A stretch of 64,000 nt of DNA from Wuchereria bancrofti (Eukaryota; Nematoda; Chromadorea; Rhabditida; Onchocercidae): positions 17,072,603-17,136,602 of the forward strand of contig SSBO01000012.1 in assembly GCA_005281725.1 (NCBI GenBank), given 5' to 3'. Under the pieces are notes generated by a model that had not been told where the DNA came from, searched no databases, and saw only the letters and a list, made by a program, of their open reading frames with translations. How positions within the stretch are numbered: the first letter of the stretch is position 1; each line of letters begins with the position of its first letter. A program made the translations under genes and the position numbers. This document shows, piece by piece, positions 51,401-64,000 of the stretch.

Positions 51401-54400
51401 TCTTCACTTTTTCCATACTTCTAAAAATTTGGTGATACGAAACACAATTCAAGTATGTTACTGAATACACTCACTGAAGAAATTCATGTATAAGAAAATC
51501 AAAAAAGAAGACAATAAACCAAAAGAGTACTCGAACTCTACGCATTGTGCATCCAGCGTAAAAAATTTCGAACTGATTTTGGAAAATATAAAAGGCAAGA
51601 AAATATGAAAGAACCATTTACTTTCCACAAATAACCAAAAAATTTGTGTCTAATTTTTGGCATTGATTAGTCTTATAATGAAGAATTTGTTGAATAAAAG
51701 ATTATTGCAAACATAAAACTTGATGTCTAAAAACTTTTTTTTAGTTGAGTCAAATCACATCGATTATGCTAATTTTCTTACAGGAAAGAAATAATGCTGA
51801 TTGTCATTTATGCTTGGAGAATAGAAGCCAATGTTCCTCTGATAGCTAAATTTCACAACAGTAAACCATTACTGATAACGTTCCTTATTTAACATGTTAA
51901 GTTATGAACATTTTTAGTTATTACATGCATTATATTTATAACACCTATGAATTTTGTAAAATTTTGTGCATTACAAAAGGTATAGAGAAAGCCTGAAAAT
52001 ATTATAGTATACTTATTTCATGCAACCTTTACAGGCTAATGATTTTTGATTCGTTGTAGGAATGATAACAAAGGAAAAAAGTCTTACTATCATTTTGCTT
52101 ATAAAAGAAAAAAGTGAAGCAAAGAGAAAACAAAATTCAATTGGTAGATGCAATTCTGAGTCCACCTATTCTCACTGAAATGATGGGACCTTCCTTACGC
52201 CAAATCAAGGGGACAGACACATAACGACACTTTGCATTCAGTATTATTAACGCGATTTATTCTCCATTCTGCTTGTGAGCGGATTAATTTGATGAAAAAA
52301 TATTACGATCATACAGGAGCTTTCAAATAAAATTAGACAATGAAATGCAATAGATTATGCTATTCTTGTTAGATATCGTCCCTGATGCTGATGTTCAAGC
52401 TAGGCTGATCAAAAGATCTAACATAAATAGCCCATGTAATCTGATAAATATAACTTCAGCAGTAATTGTAATGGAACTGTATTAATTCAATGTTTGCCAG
52501 TCGAATTCCAATTATGTACAAAATGCCTCATCTCAATATTAAGCTTGAATTCGACGTAGTTTAGATTGGTTTTTGTTCCATTTATTCTATTGTATGTGTT
52601 TTCATAATAATTGCAATAGCGACTAATGTAATTCCTCACAATCTCTGGATAAGAAATTAAATGAAAAAGGTATAGCAAATAAATGGATTAGATTTTTTTA
52701 TAACCTTTAGTGTATAAAAGTCTAAAATTGTTTACTTTTGATTTCTTGGTAACCATATCTGTCCTTTCCAAAATTCTGTAGAAAAGGCTAGTTTGAGAAA
52801 CAACTTGTTTTTGTCAACAAAAATGGCAAAAGCAAATAAAATGTATTAACAGAGGGAAAACGAAGCAACATGGAAAAAATACACCTTTGGTTAGTCATTG
52901 TTACTTTTTACTCGATGGCATTAGCAATGAACAAAATTAGATCACTCTGCCATCAAGCCTTCTGATCTTAATGCCAGGTATAATTTTGAGTTTTCAACTA
53001 GTAAATCACCATAAAGAATTAGAAAATTGGATGTGATTATTAGACTTTAAAATTGGATTGAACTAAATAACTGAATAAACTGAAGCTGCCACGATTGTCC
53101 TTTTTTTTTATGTCTAAATCTTAATTTTATATCGGTCTTTTTACAATCTTTTATGTATTAAAAATCAGAAATTAAATGAGGCCAAAAGAGAGATGGAGGG
53201 AGGGAGACAAAGACAGACTTCGATAAATGATGAATATTATTACTTAGATAATCATTTATCATTACATCCATTTTTGTCTTATCCATTTACCAACCTCTGG
53301 AAGCGAGTCACTTAGTAAGACTAATATCTGAAATATGTTTTTTCGCAATTCTATATCATCTAGTCCTAAGTGTAGATATTTTTTCGCTAAGGTGAATTTC
53401 TGAGAGTCAAAAAAGAAAAGGTTACTTCAATTCTCTTGCTGTCTATTCCAAGAATGAGAAAAAAAACAGGAAATAATTTTAAAGAGACTGATTATTTTTA
53501 TAAAAAGGACTGGTCTTGGTAAAGAAAAAACATCTAGTGGAAGGTCACCGATGAAAGGGAAATGCTTAATCTGCAGCAATTTGTTCACCAGCTATTTCTA
53601 TCCAAAAAATACATTCAATTTTCATGAAGGCCATAGACACTTGCGGAAATGCAGTTGAAATGTAGAAAAAAACTGTTTAAGAAGGTTATAGACCCTATAT
53701 TTACAACTCCTTGCAGACAGAAGTCTGATTCATGCCATTTGCTTTTTTTAATGTCTGTATCAGCACAAAAGTCTGAAAAGCTTATTTTCAATCTGACATA
53801 AACTACCATATTCAGAATTAATTGAAAGTAATAAAAGTAACATTAAGTTGTTAATAAAATCAGTATCCTTCCAGAACATACCATTACTTATAACTTATTT
53901 TAAAATCACTTTGTAAGCAGTTCGCAAATAACAAAAAAGAAGAGTTAAAGTTAATTCAGAATTACTTACGTAATCTGTCGCCATGCTTTTGGATTCAAAA
54001 TATTCTTTCCTAAACTTAATCAAAATATCTAAACGAATGAATATCTTAAAAATAATTTATCCCTTCACATATCTTTACAATTTGCAAAGTATAAAACAGT
54101 GATCATATAAGAAAAATTGTGGGAAATTTTGATGAAATTTACGAATTGACGTTTCATATCAACGCTAAACGTTCGCGAAATTCTTTTGAAGCTGCTTAAA
54201 GAAAATGCTTAAAAATAAATGTTATCACTTTTTTGAAACATTTTTTATGAACAAAAATACCCTATTCTATACTATAAGTCTATTTTATATACCCTATAAA
54301 AGTTTATTTTTATCAAATTTCTACATAGGAAATCACCAAACTTGCGTTAGTTTGTATTGTTTATTTAGTTTAACTAAGAATATTTCTCAGTATGATAAGG

Positions 54401-55149
54401 TATCAAGCCGATCGACCAGACCGCACCACCGAAATTAGAAAAAGGATATGTTCAAGGCAGCCGACGGGAAATAAAAAGAGGAAAATCGAAATTTACATAG
54501 CATTATGTTGAAGGAAATACAAAATTGGATAGCAACAAGAGCAACTTTTCACCCTTTTAGTGAACATAGCAACTGTTGCGACGAAATAACTAGAGTGATA
54601 AAAGATAGGTCCGAGGTCACGTGGGAAAGACAGAGAATGTCAGAAAAGCTCTTAAATTTTAGTAAGAATTTAATTGGAATGAAGATAATTTCATCATTTA
54701 AATTAAAAGTGGATAAAGTTCTGGATAGGCAGATTGATTCAAAAGTTTGAGTCTGGATAGAGAGAAGAGGCACTGCATTAAGCCATATCATGTAAGCCAA
54801 AAAAAAAACTGACATAACCTAAAATCGCCGAGAAGGAAGTATTTTAGAAGTATGTCAAGTTTAGTCTAACGATTTCCAGTTCTGATGGGTTAGAAGAGAA
54901 ATGACTGCACGTGGCATGCGACTATATCATGTTTAAGGCAATTGAATAAGGTGCCTTGTGGTTTAAAATCTCACCAGTGGTATTCTACATGCAATTGTAC
55001 TGCATTTTATCCGACTTCTTTATCAGTGATCAGTGGAATATAAAAATGATCGGTTGTGTCCTCAAATAACAACTTAACTTAAGGCCAAAGTAGTCAAGCC
55101 TAAGCCTAAAGATTGCTAATGCTTCTTCGATGTTATTTGTTCACGTCGT
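48482..55149. other. Gene-poor interval, first part
   Basis: About 6.7 kb of AT-rich DNA with short open frames only. An open frame at 54505-54750 (81 codons, plus) overlaps one on the other strand and has no splice context or recognisable domain. The only structured element noticed is at 50853-50937. Confidence 0.5.
50853..50937. other. 85-base segment with complementary ends and inner hairpin
   Basis: GGAGGTTA (50853-50860) pairs exactly with TAACCTCC (50930-50937). Inside, CGTAGT (50900-50905) pairs with ACTACG (50917-50922) across an 11-base loop, and CTC/GAG near 50862 and 50897 could add a short stem. The segment is less AT-rich than its flanks. It lacks a tRNA T-loop and a downstream T run, so no known RNA family is assigned. 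Confidence 0.35.
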
Positions 55150-56200
55150 TTTAACTTGTAGTGCGTTAGTAGCTAAGGCTGTCTGATTGGATAGGTCGTC
55201 GCAGTGAGGACAGCGAGACAGAAGAGAGGAAGAACTGACAATGCGAAGAAGGGGAGGAGGAACGTGTCAGGTCATGTCACATTTCACATTCCCCTCGTAA
55301 ATTTGGGAATGGAAGAGAGGAGAGATGAGGTTGACCTCACGGGAAGATGAAGAACAGAGAAAGAGGAGAAGGAGGAGCAAGAGTCATGTACCTCATAGCA
55401 TGTACTCATGGCGGAGAGGACGACTCTCATCGATAGTGTCGTTGTGTTTGCCCTGGGATGCAAAATTATTGAATGAAGGAAGACAGCTTAGATGGGCAGG
55501 GAAGGAAAGGTTAGGCAGGAGAGCGCGGAGTTGCGCACGACAAGGAGGAGCAGCACTTCTGCAGCTGTACCGTTTATAGAAAGAGAGAGAGAGACGTTAT
55601 GCAGACTAGGCGTCCCTTCTTTGTCATCCTCAGAGATTCCACCCATTTTCACGGGTATTAATGTCATGAAGGAAGTGTTCGGGAATGTTACTAGTGCACG
55701 TTGTTTAGAAGAAAGAAGATCCCTACTGCTAACCAAATTACACTTAAAGGGAGCTATAAAGGAAATGAGCAAAAGGAGGAAAAGATGGCATCAAATTGAG
55801 TTGATTGGAATTGTTGGATCGAGAATTATGGGCACTGAAACAAAACGTAGGAAAGTGCAGGAAAAATAGGACTACTGCTGTTTTTAATAATGGATATGAA
55901 GAGGACTATGCGCGACAGACAGAGCGGAGGTAGGTAGAATAGAAAAGAGGGGAATGCAGAAATACTGAAATGAAGTATCCTAAACACTCTGTGGAATGGA
56001 ATAAAAGAAATGTACATAAATCACTGGAATGATTGGTTGGGTGGGCGGGTAGCAGTATACGGTTACTTTCGTGATAGATAGGAAGATAGGGAGGGAAGAT
56101 GTTAATAATCCCTTCAAAGGGAAGAGTCTGTTGTCGCACAAGTGTCGAAAAAAATCTTCCTTCTTTAAGGACGAGGAGAGTGTCAATATTATTGCTTTTC
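55150..56200. other. Purine-rich, less AT-rich island
   Basis: About 1 kb with runs of GAGGA and AGAGAG and many CG dinucleotides (GCGCGGAGTTGCGCACGAC near 55520). Open frames on both strands overlap (for example 55492-55869 plus), which is what base composition alone would give. No domain is visible. It may be a promoter or enhancer, a noncoding transcript or an untranslated exon. Confidence 0.4.
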
Positions 56201-59200
56201 AGGCTTCCTGTCTGTTTTTGAAGTCATCCTTTTCATAATTCGGAGAGTATACAGCCAATCTAAAATGCCATATCAATTTTTCACTTCAACATTAACTGGC
56301 GATTTGTTTTAATAGCTGTTGACTGCTCAATGGATGGTAAACATGTCCTTTGGTCATCTCACATGTCAATAAATTTATTCAAAAAATGCCAGAAATTTCA
56401 CTGGTCATCTCGCTCGGGATTTTGATTTGAAGAAAAAAGAAACATTTACGTGGCGATCAAACGGTGCGGATACGCTGTAGAATCATTCACTGAATCGTTT
56501 GTACTAGATCCGTTCGTCCACACAACCGCAAAGAAACATCTCAATGCAGTTATTACAACCCTGTAAATTAATAAATTAAATCTGGAAAGCCTGTTGCTAG
56601 TCGAAATCAAACAAATTAAACATATTACTTTCGACACTTCAATGTTTGCAAATTGAATTTTGCCAGGATTTTCACTTAAAGCATCTTAAATATTTGAAAG
56701 GAACCGAAAAATACGTCACTACATTATTATTTGTAATTATTTGGTTCTGCAGATTAAAGGAAATATTTAATTACAAAGAATCTCAAAAACATAAATGCTT
56801 CTCTGAAAATTTGTGATATATTGATTTTTCGTACTTAGCATGTCGTCTCTCAACAATCGCTTAAATTTTCGGAACTCAGTGTTTTGATTTCGCTATAATT
56901 ATAATAATATGTTGTATTCATCATACTGTGCAACATCATTAGTTTTATCTTAACCTAAATATTTCTCAATCAGAGAATTATTCGAAAATGCAGCAATTTC
57001 TTTTTTTTTTGTTGAAAGATTATGATATAACCTTGATGACAGTTTTAGATTCGTTAATCAACCAATAAAGCTGTAGATAATAATCGTTAACTTTCATTCA
57101 TTTCTACTCGATTTCATTATGTAACTTCAAATATGCTGCAAATATTCGCGACTTGACTATATTCAAGTAGCAAATTAATTGGGAATAATTAGGTTGAAAT
57201 ATCACAAAGCCGCTCACAATTTTGAGATCTGAATGATTTATGGAAGGTGTTTACATTTTCGATATGAGATGTGATGAATAAATATGGTACTTTAATGAAA
57301 TTCTATCAAATACAATTCCATCATACTTTTCAAAATTATTTGCGACAATTGAATAGTTATGGGAGTCAATCACATTATACTGTAATTGATCTTCAAGAGT
57401 TTATTTATTTCGTCACTCCTAATTACTCCCATTTCTGAATATTTTCCCATTTCTGGGTGCACAGTTTTAAGTTTAATAATAAATTTTCTAAATATCCGCT
57501 TTATATTTTAAATGAAAACCTATGAGTAAATTCGAATCCTGAAGTACTACTGTTAAATATTGAATAATACCATCATACCCAAGTCTCTTTTCCACTTCCT
57601 ACTTTTTCCCCAGGGTTAAAAAAAGACAATAGAAAGCCTGGAAAGAAAATGATGAGAGAGTTATAAGGAAGGCATGTGACGAAGCTGAGAAGTATCAAAG
57701 CAGAAGAAGGAAGATGAGCCGGAAAAGATACCGGACTTCGTGGCCTTTTGCGATCGTATCGAATTGAGTGACGATGAAGACTCCTGAAGACCGGATACGG
57801 ATACTTCAGCATGTTGGAATAAGTTTACTTTTTAGAACTATTTCTTAAGTTTCAAAGGGACTAAAAAAGAATTTGTTAGAGATAGAAATTGCTGGAAATG
57901 TAATGCTTCAGTCGGTTCTTTTTTCAGTCTGGGCACAATCGATTACTGCTGTCTGTTCCTCAAACAGCGCCAGTCTCGTTTCTCACCCACGTAGTCGCCC
58001 TTTTGCTCTTCTTCGTTAGAATTAACAATATGAAAGAAAAAAAAGTCTTTTGAGTCCAGGGGGCACAGCAAAATCTATCAATGATAACGTTGCTGAGAGT
58101 GACGTCACCAGAATTTTAAATAAGAAATGAATAATATAGATCACAACAGGTATAACTCTTTCTCTGTTTAAATTAATTGCAACTGCAAAAGCCAAACATA
58201 GCTAACAATTCTGGCTCAGTCTTACTATCTAATTCAAATATTCGTAATATTGAATACAAATTTAACGAACCCATCGCTTACAATTGTCTCCTAACTAATG
58301 GCATGAAATGAAAATTCGGTTAAAAGTGTAAATTTATTCAAAAAGAAAATATACATTCGTTATTTATTTGGATGATAGTTGTACCTATACAGAATCAAAT
58401 GTTGGCTGACAAATAAACAGATCCATCTCCTCTGGTAAATGCCGAATTCTATCCTAAACCAACTGACTTAAATTTCAAATTTCACAAAAATTGTTTTGTT
58501 GATGTAATTCATAGGACGAATTGAAATTTGATTAAGAACACATTTGACCAAATAGCAAACTACTGAAAAGTAAACTTTATTAAATGATTTAATAGACATC
58601 ACTTCTTATACTTCATACTTTCAAAAATTTACTGCACAACGCTGATCCAGCACTATCAATCCACAGTCCCCAGGAGTTGCATTTTCCTCTAGTTTAGAGA
58701 ATTACAATTACTGTAAATTTATTTTTGAACATTTTTTTATATTGTGTTGCTCCATCAATCAGTGCAATACTAAGCTCTCAATGATTTCTCAATTCTTAGA
58801 ACGTTGGTTCAAAATTTTTGTCAACGCTTGGTTCAAAATTTTTTGTTTCGTATGTGAATTTCAAATAATTCTAGTATGATTCAATATTTGCAGTGATGAA
58901 GAAAGGAAACACTACTAGAAAGTTTCAATTAGTTGTCATTCCGGTCACCATATATTCACAGCAGTTAACTTCATTTCGAAAGCTTATTAGAATATTAATG
59001 ACGTAAAGTTTCTTCTTAAGGTTCAACGAGAGCTTTCTGAAAGAAGAAAAGTTGTATTACATCTTAAAGACAGGTGCTCACATTTATAAATGCTTTCCCT
59101 AAATATGACATAGCTTTCTGTATCGTATTAGTAAGAAATAGTACTTAAAGAAAATATGTAGAAAAATATATAAAAAAATATTTCTACTGTTTTTACAAGA

Positions 59201-60949
59201 CAACCATAATGTTGCGAAAAAAGCAATAAGTTGTGTTATTTGAAAATTTTCCGCTGAGGTTCATTTTTCAACTTCTTACCCATTTTCCCTTGAAAAAGTA
59301 AGCTTCATGTCCGAGTTGAACTTTATCCAGCATGCAATTACACTGTCCTCCAAAAAAAATGGTGCATTACATTAATCATTTATGCTTGAATTCTATGAAA
59401 AAAAAAATTATAACAGTTACTTGTTGGTAGCAGTTCGTTAAGTTCTTACACTTACTAGTTGGTTCCGCTGGATTTGTGTAGGTATAACCTGAATTGTCAG
59501 TGTATTACTGGTTACATGGAGAACACAGTGCGTCTTATTCATCCCATTTTCTTCATCTCCTATACTGCAAGCCGAATAGTCTTTTATAACAATTATAGAT
59601 AAAGATCCGAAGAGAAAATTTTTTTTGTCAGTGTTATTTCATATTTCAGGCAGTCGGACACTGAAATTTTGATATTAGCCATGATAGGAAGACTCTAAGT
59701 AGAAAAGCAAGATAAAAAATTGGAACTTATTTTAGTGCAGGAAGTTAACTTTGCTAAAAAGGTCACTTAGTAAAAGAAGATAGTAATGAATACTTTCAAA
59801 CAACCAATACATTTGTTGCGGTATAATCGAAAAATCAACTGCAAGCAACTTTGAGGCAAGAAAAATTCGCTTTTTTTAAATGAAACAGTTCCATATTTTC
59901 TTGTTGGCTTTTATTTCCTATTTAGATAATAAAATAACAAAATTATACTGACCAATTTGCTAATCTCATTGGTACTTTCTCCTACTTTGTCAAGTATTCT
60001 ATGTCATCAGCTAGTACAACAATGTCATTAACTATTTTGCAATACTGAAGCATATTTAAGATATGGGAGGAAGTCTATTATCTTAAACTGCTAATGATAC
60101 ATAGCTCAGTATAGATAAATTCTTACAATCATGGCGCAGTCAATGATATTTGACAGCATGATATGATCAACTGTTTTATTGATGAAATCTTATGAAAAGT
60201 GATAACCATATATTTTCGATCAATGTTTTGCAGTCCTCCACCATGGGCTTACGAAAGTGCATTGTCATATTGAAAGGTGAAAAGAAAATTCCGTAAATCC
60301 ATCTGACCAGTCAGTCGAGAATCAAAAGACAGATAGGCACAAATTAATGTAAATGTTAAGCATTACTACCAAAAATGTCTTACTGATTCCACTTTCAGTA
60401 AAATAGAAAGTGGAAAATTGTAAAAAGCTTTCATTGAAAGTCTACGGAGTGGTATTTATGTGATGCTGCAAGATTATCTACAAGTGAAATTACATGTGAA
60501 ATAAGATATTTGTTCAGTGAACATTACTATGTATTAATCTTTTTCCAAAGAAAGTTGCAAACAAATGTGAAAGTTATTAGGACAATATGGCACTTCTGTT
60601 TAATGTTGAAAAAGAGAACTGATATGGGTTGTACTTTGCACGACTGTTAGGGAAGAAATGCAGTTGAAATGAAATAGTGGGAAGCTATTAGGGGTCATCT
60701 CGATTGCGTGTGTTATATGATATACTACAATTACTTGAAAGACTAAGCTTATTTTGCTCTTTATTCAACAACTAAAATTGAAGCGCCACGTGAGTCACCT
60801 AGACGTAAAAACTTTGTTTATATATGAACTGGTCTTATCATTATAGTGTACTTGGTGATAATAACATTTGATGATAGAGCAGTTTATGGGAAAGGATCAG
60901 TTAAATGAAGTCAGTTATAGTGTACTTCCGAGTTGCAATAAGTGTTTCA
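56201..60949. other. Gene-poor interval, second part
   Basis: About 4.7 kb of AT-rich DNA. It contains a 24-bp tandem duplication at 58800-58847 and no supportable exon, RNA gene or transposon end. Confidence 0.5.
58800..58847. repeat. Tandem duplication around TTGGTTCAAAATTTTT
   Basis: Two adjacent near-identical copies (AACGTTGGTTCAAAA.. and AACGCTTGGTTCAAAA..), each about 23-25 bases. Confidence 0.8.
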
Positions 60950-62130
60950 TAGGTAGGAGATAAGGAGAAGATGATAGTGACAAGAAGATGATAACTGGTA
61001 ATGGATATAAGTGGTAATGATAACGAGAAGAGTGATACCTTCTCCTTCGAACCGTCTTATCCCATCGCTTCAGGAGAAAGCAAATGAACCATCAACCGCA
61101 CAGCTCATCGTTTCTTCATTCGTCCGTCTCTATGCGTACTTCATGTTTGCGTGCTGCGTGCGTGCGTGTGTGTGGAATGTCCGTAAAGGTAGAGGAGAAA
61201 TGGGTATGAACGACTCGCTCATTGCATTTGCATTCCCTTGCTACTCTCAACGTATTTATATAGCCGCAACACTAAGCGCGCTGAATACCAACTCGAATGC
61301 ATGCATAAAAACTACGGTGGCGTGGTGGTAAGACAACTTCACATCTTCTTTGCTCCTCTTTTTTCTTCAGTGACACATTCTCTCCGATTACTCTCAATCT
61401 TGCAGTCAATACATACAGAGAGAGAGAATTGGAAACATTGACTGAATGGGTGAGGAAATAGATCTACCCGCACATCTTTTTCGCACAGCACCCATTACAC
61501 GTAGAGAGAGAGAAAGGGAGAGAGAGAGTATATGGATGAGTGGATAGGTATAGCGGCCCCCCAGACTGCATAGTGTCGGGGGGCCGCATGACATTAGATG
61601 ACTTCCAGACGGGAAGCATACAGAATCTTCATTTTTCTTTAGTTGCAAGTGCTACTTGTTCCTCTCTTCTGTGAAGACATGTCCCTGCACGCACTTTCTG
61701 CACTGGTACATACACACAGACACATACACTCGTCTCATCGAAGGGGATGAAACAGCCATCCATCGCATCGCTTAATGTCTGCATCAGAATTGAGCTGTCC
61801 GATGTGCGAGCTGTCCGTAGCACCGTGTAGCGCAGATGTCAGTGGCAATCATACTGTGGGCCATTCATCTTGAGCTCTGTCCTATCATCACTGCCGTGTT
61901 GTGGAATTCTTGTTATAAAGCCACGTGCAGAAGTCAGGGACCGGTGAGGAAGATGATCGGTGCAGTGCACTGAATATTGCATATCATTCATCTCAGAACC
62001 AGTCTTGGCTTCTTCCTTTCCGTCACCACTACGATATTCACGTCTTTGTATTCACTCTTTCCTTTTCCAATTCTATCTCGGTATATTTGACACTGCTATC
62101 AGTACTTATAAATCTGAAATTTTGACAAAA
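60950..62130. other. Second less AT-rich island, with GC hairpin
   Basis: About 1.2 kb with higher C+G, CG dinucleotides, AGAG and CA-type simple sequence (61500-61530, 61706-61730) and a TATTTATATAG box-like word near 61251. Overlapping open frames occur on both strands without domains. With the island at 55.2-56.2 kb it is a candidate regulatory or first-exon region for a gene lying beyond the window. Confidence 0.4.
61553..61587. other. Perfect 10-bp all-G/C hairpin
   Basis: GCGGCCCCCC (61553-61562) and GGGGGGCCGC (61578-61587) are exact reverse complements around a 15-base loop. It is very stable and striking in such an AT-rich sequence. Function is unknown. Confidence 0.85.
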
Positions 62131-63177
62131 ACAAGCTGACCAACGATTTACAAATGGGTTCAGTATGTGTCACCTTCTCCAAAGTTTGTAGTACTGTAGT
62201 CCCCTTTTACAACTAATCTTCTAAGAAGAATATCAGGAATATGATACTTCGACTGATAAGAAGCGAACCAGAAAAGATGCATCGCACATTGCTCCAACAA
62301 TTGTGGCAATAGCATTCCTTGAAATTACTCATCTATCATTGCTGTTTAGTGTTTATATAATATTTAATATCAATTTAATTTGTCTAGTTCGCAATAATAA
62401 TAAAAGTGAATGAAGTTACTTTATTGGAATCTAATACCAACATTCCAGAATTCAGGTAAATGTTCGCGAAATCTTGGAATGATGTATTATCATGTTGAAC
62501 ATCATATTAGAATGATATGTCATCCCAACGCTTACCACCGAAAATCTGGTTTCTGTACAGCATGACATGTCCTGTCATTCCTCCTCGCACTGTACTCTGA
62601 ATCTCTCTGTTTACAGTGTATTTGCTGAAAGGAAAAACTTTGACTCACATATACAAAAACATCTGTCAAAACAAGTTGTGAACGTTTTACTTAAGACCGA
62701 TTCATGCATTCTACAAATGAGAAAAGAATCATCATAAAAAAGGATAACAGATGACAGTCATCATTACTGTTTAATTATCACAGCTAATCTATTTGCTCTT
62801 ACAAGCCATCCCGCACTGAAAGATCGATGCTTCATTCCCCCAGATGCATGTACTCTGGATTAATTTTCAAAATATAGCAAGTGAACAATCATCTACAATG
62901 ATAAGCATAATTCATGCATCGCTTATTCATTTAAAAATAGTTTAATAGTTTTATATTTTATGATATGTTCACTTCAAATTTGACTTAATTCCATTATAGT
63001 CTCCGCTAATGATCGTTATATTTCTCTTCGTTTGAAGGAATCATGAGACAGAGAAAAGCTGACATTAACGAAACATTTCTTTATCTTGGGTTTATCAAGG
63101 TTGTCATTTCTCACACATTTTTCCTGTGCTGATTAAATATTTGGTAATTGTGAAGTAATGCATTGTTCATATATATN

Positions 63178-63219
<42 letters not shown>

Positions 63220-64000
63220 TATTGATATTTATATAGAGAGATACTGATAAAAATATAAAAAAATATTCCATTTGAATATTTTGCACTATGTGAGATTATT
63301 ATTTCACAAGCTGACGTAAGAAATAAAGATACTAAAGAAGTACTGTATAGTGAAAACAATTTTAAGCATAAGAAGTATCGTCTCTCTCTCTCAGTTTAAA
63401 TGAATAAATCACACAAATAATAAACCCAATTTTTAAAATACACGATATATGTTAACAAAGAATTTCCTTTTTATTCACTGTTTGATTCATTACTGATTTG
63501 CATTAATTATATAGCATTATTAATGACTTTGGTCTTAGTTAGTAGCAAATGAATTACTTTGGAAATACTGAAAATTGAATAATGTTAGTAAAGTAATTTT
63601 GCCTTGTTCAACACTGTGTATTGGTGAGATGCTGAAGAAATTTATCACATATCAATTTTATTTCCATCTTTCATGTTCACATCTCTAAAAATTGTTCTTT
63701 CAAAATGCATTAAAAAGCTGAGTTTTTTTTTTCTGTAAAAGTGATCCAAACCAATAAAACCGGACTTTTAAAACACTTAAATAGCAGTCGTTCAAATGCT
63801 ATTCTTGCAAGCTCGTGTTCTGTTAATGAGAAGGAATGCTTTCCACTAAAATTTTTTCTCCATTTTTCGTTGTATTTTTTGCCTTCAATTCATTATATTC
63901 GCATCTTCTAAAATTCGGCTTATTTTTGACATCTATTTAAAAAAAATGATGTAGATAATAAGGATTACTGCATTCATCATGTAGCAACATGTCTTATGTT
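62131..64000. other. Noncoding right edge
   Basis: AT-rich DNA with a composite microsatellite at 63171-63240 and no supportable exon. Confidence 0.5.
63171..63240. repeat. Composite TA/GA microsatellite containing an ambiguous base
   Basis: A TA run (about 63171-63200) passes into a GA run (about 63201-63219) and then a diverged TATA/GAGA tail. One base, near 63177, is N, meaning the assembly did not resolve it. Confidence 0.95.

Noticed and set aside
55492..55869. 125-codon open frame as a gene
   Set aside because: A comparable frame exists on the opposite strand. It has no splice context, domain or codon pattern beyond what the less AT-rich composition gives.
61011..61441. Overlapping open frames as a gene
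   Set aside because: Simple-sequence and composition effect; two overlapping frames with no recognisable protein.
1..64000. Transposons, CRISPR arrays, rRNA, prokaryotic operon features
   Set aside because: No transposase or reverse-transcriptase motifs, long terminal repeats or spaced direct repeats were found. The intron-rich structure is eukaryotic, so ribosome binding sites and CRISPR are not expected.

Overview
The window is eukaryotic nuclear DNA: AT-rich, with genes split into many short exons by mostly 100-400 bp introns whose acceptors usually read TTTCAG or TTTTAG. Protein content (an innexin with the YYQWVP motif, ABCF1, WDR36/UTP21, NPRL2, PIG-F, a collybistin/Asef-type RhoGEF) and acceptor-like sites a few bases before start codons, as in spliced-leader trans-splicing, point to a nematode. 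A filarial or related clade III species is the most likely source, but that is inference from base composition and gene architecture.

Layout. 0.4-0.9 kb holds two probable plus-strand coding exons of unknown assignment. 7.7-15.8 kb is an SH3-DH-PH Rho guanine nucleotide exchange factor (plus). 17.8-22.55 kb is ABCF1 (minus) and 22.96-27.83 kb is WDR36/UTP21 (minus). These two are tandem, 409 bp apart, and form a candidate operon combining ribosome biogenesis and translation. 27.8-31.7 kb is a divergent intergenic region. 31.7-34.7 kb is a complete innexin (plus). 36.5-41.3 kb is NPRL2 (minus) and 41.5-43.1 kb is PIG-F (minus), again tandem with 214 bp between them: a second candidate operon. 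43.97-48.5 kb holds a minus-strand gene of the spermidine-synthase-like methyltransferase type, only partly resolved. 48.5-64 kb is a gene-poor stretch with two purine/GC-richer islands (about 55.2-56.2 and 61.0-62.0 kb), microsatellites and a very stable GC hairpin.

I rebuilt five genes exon by exon with a consistent frame throughout: RhoGEF 625 aa (12 exons), ABCF1 642 aa (16), WDR36 915 aa (13), innexin 426 aa (10), PIG-F 180 aa (6). NPRL2 gives 422 aa (10 exons) with one odd splice junction. Exon coordinates are in each entry. No mobile element, CRISPR array, rRNA or convincing tRNA was seen, and I found no clear novel gene system. The most interesting items are the two candidate operons, the fully open 243-bp intron inside the RhoGEF DH domain, the non-AG acceptor in NPRL2, the degenerate methyltransferase motif and several strong foldback structures.
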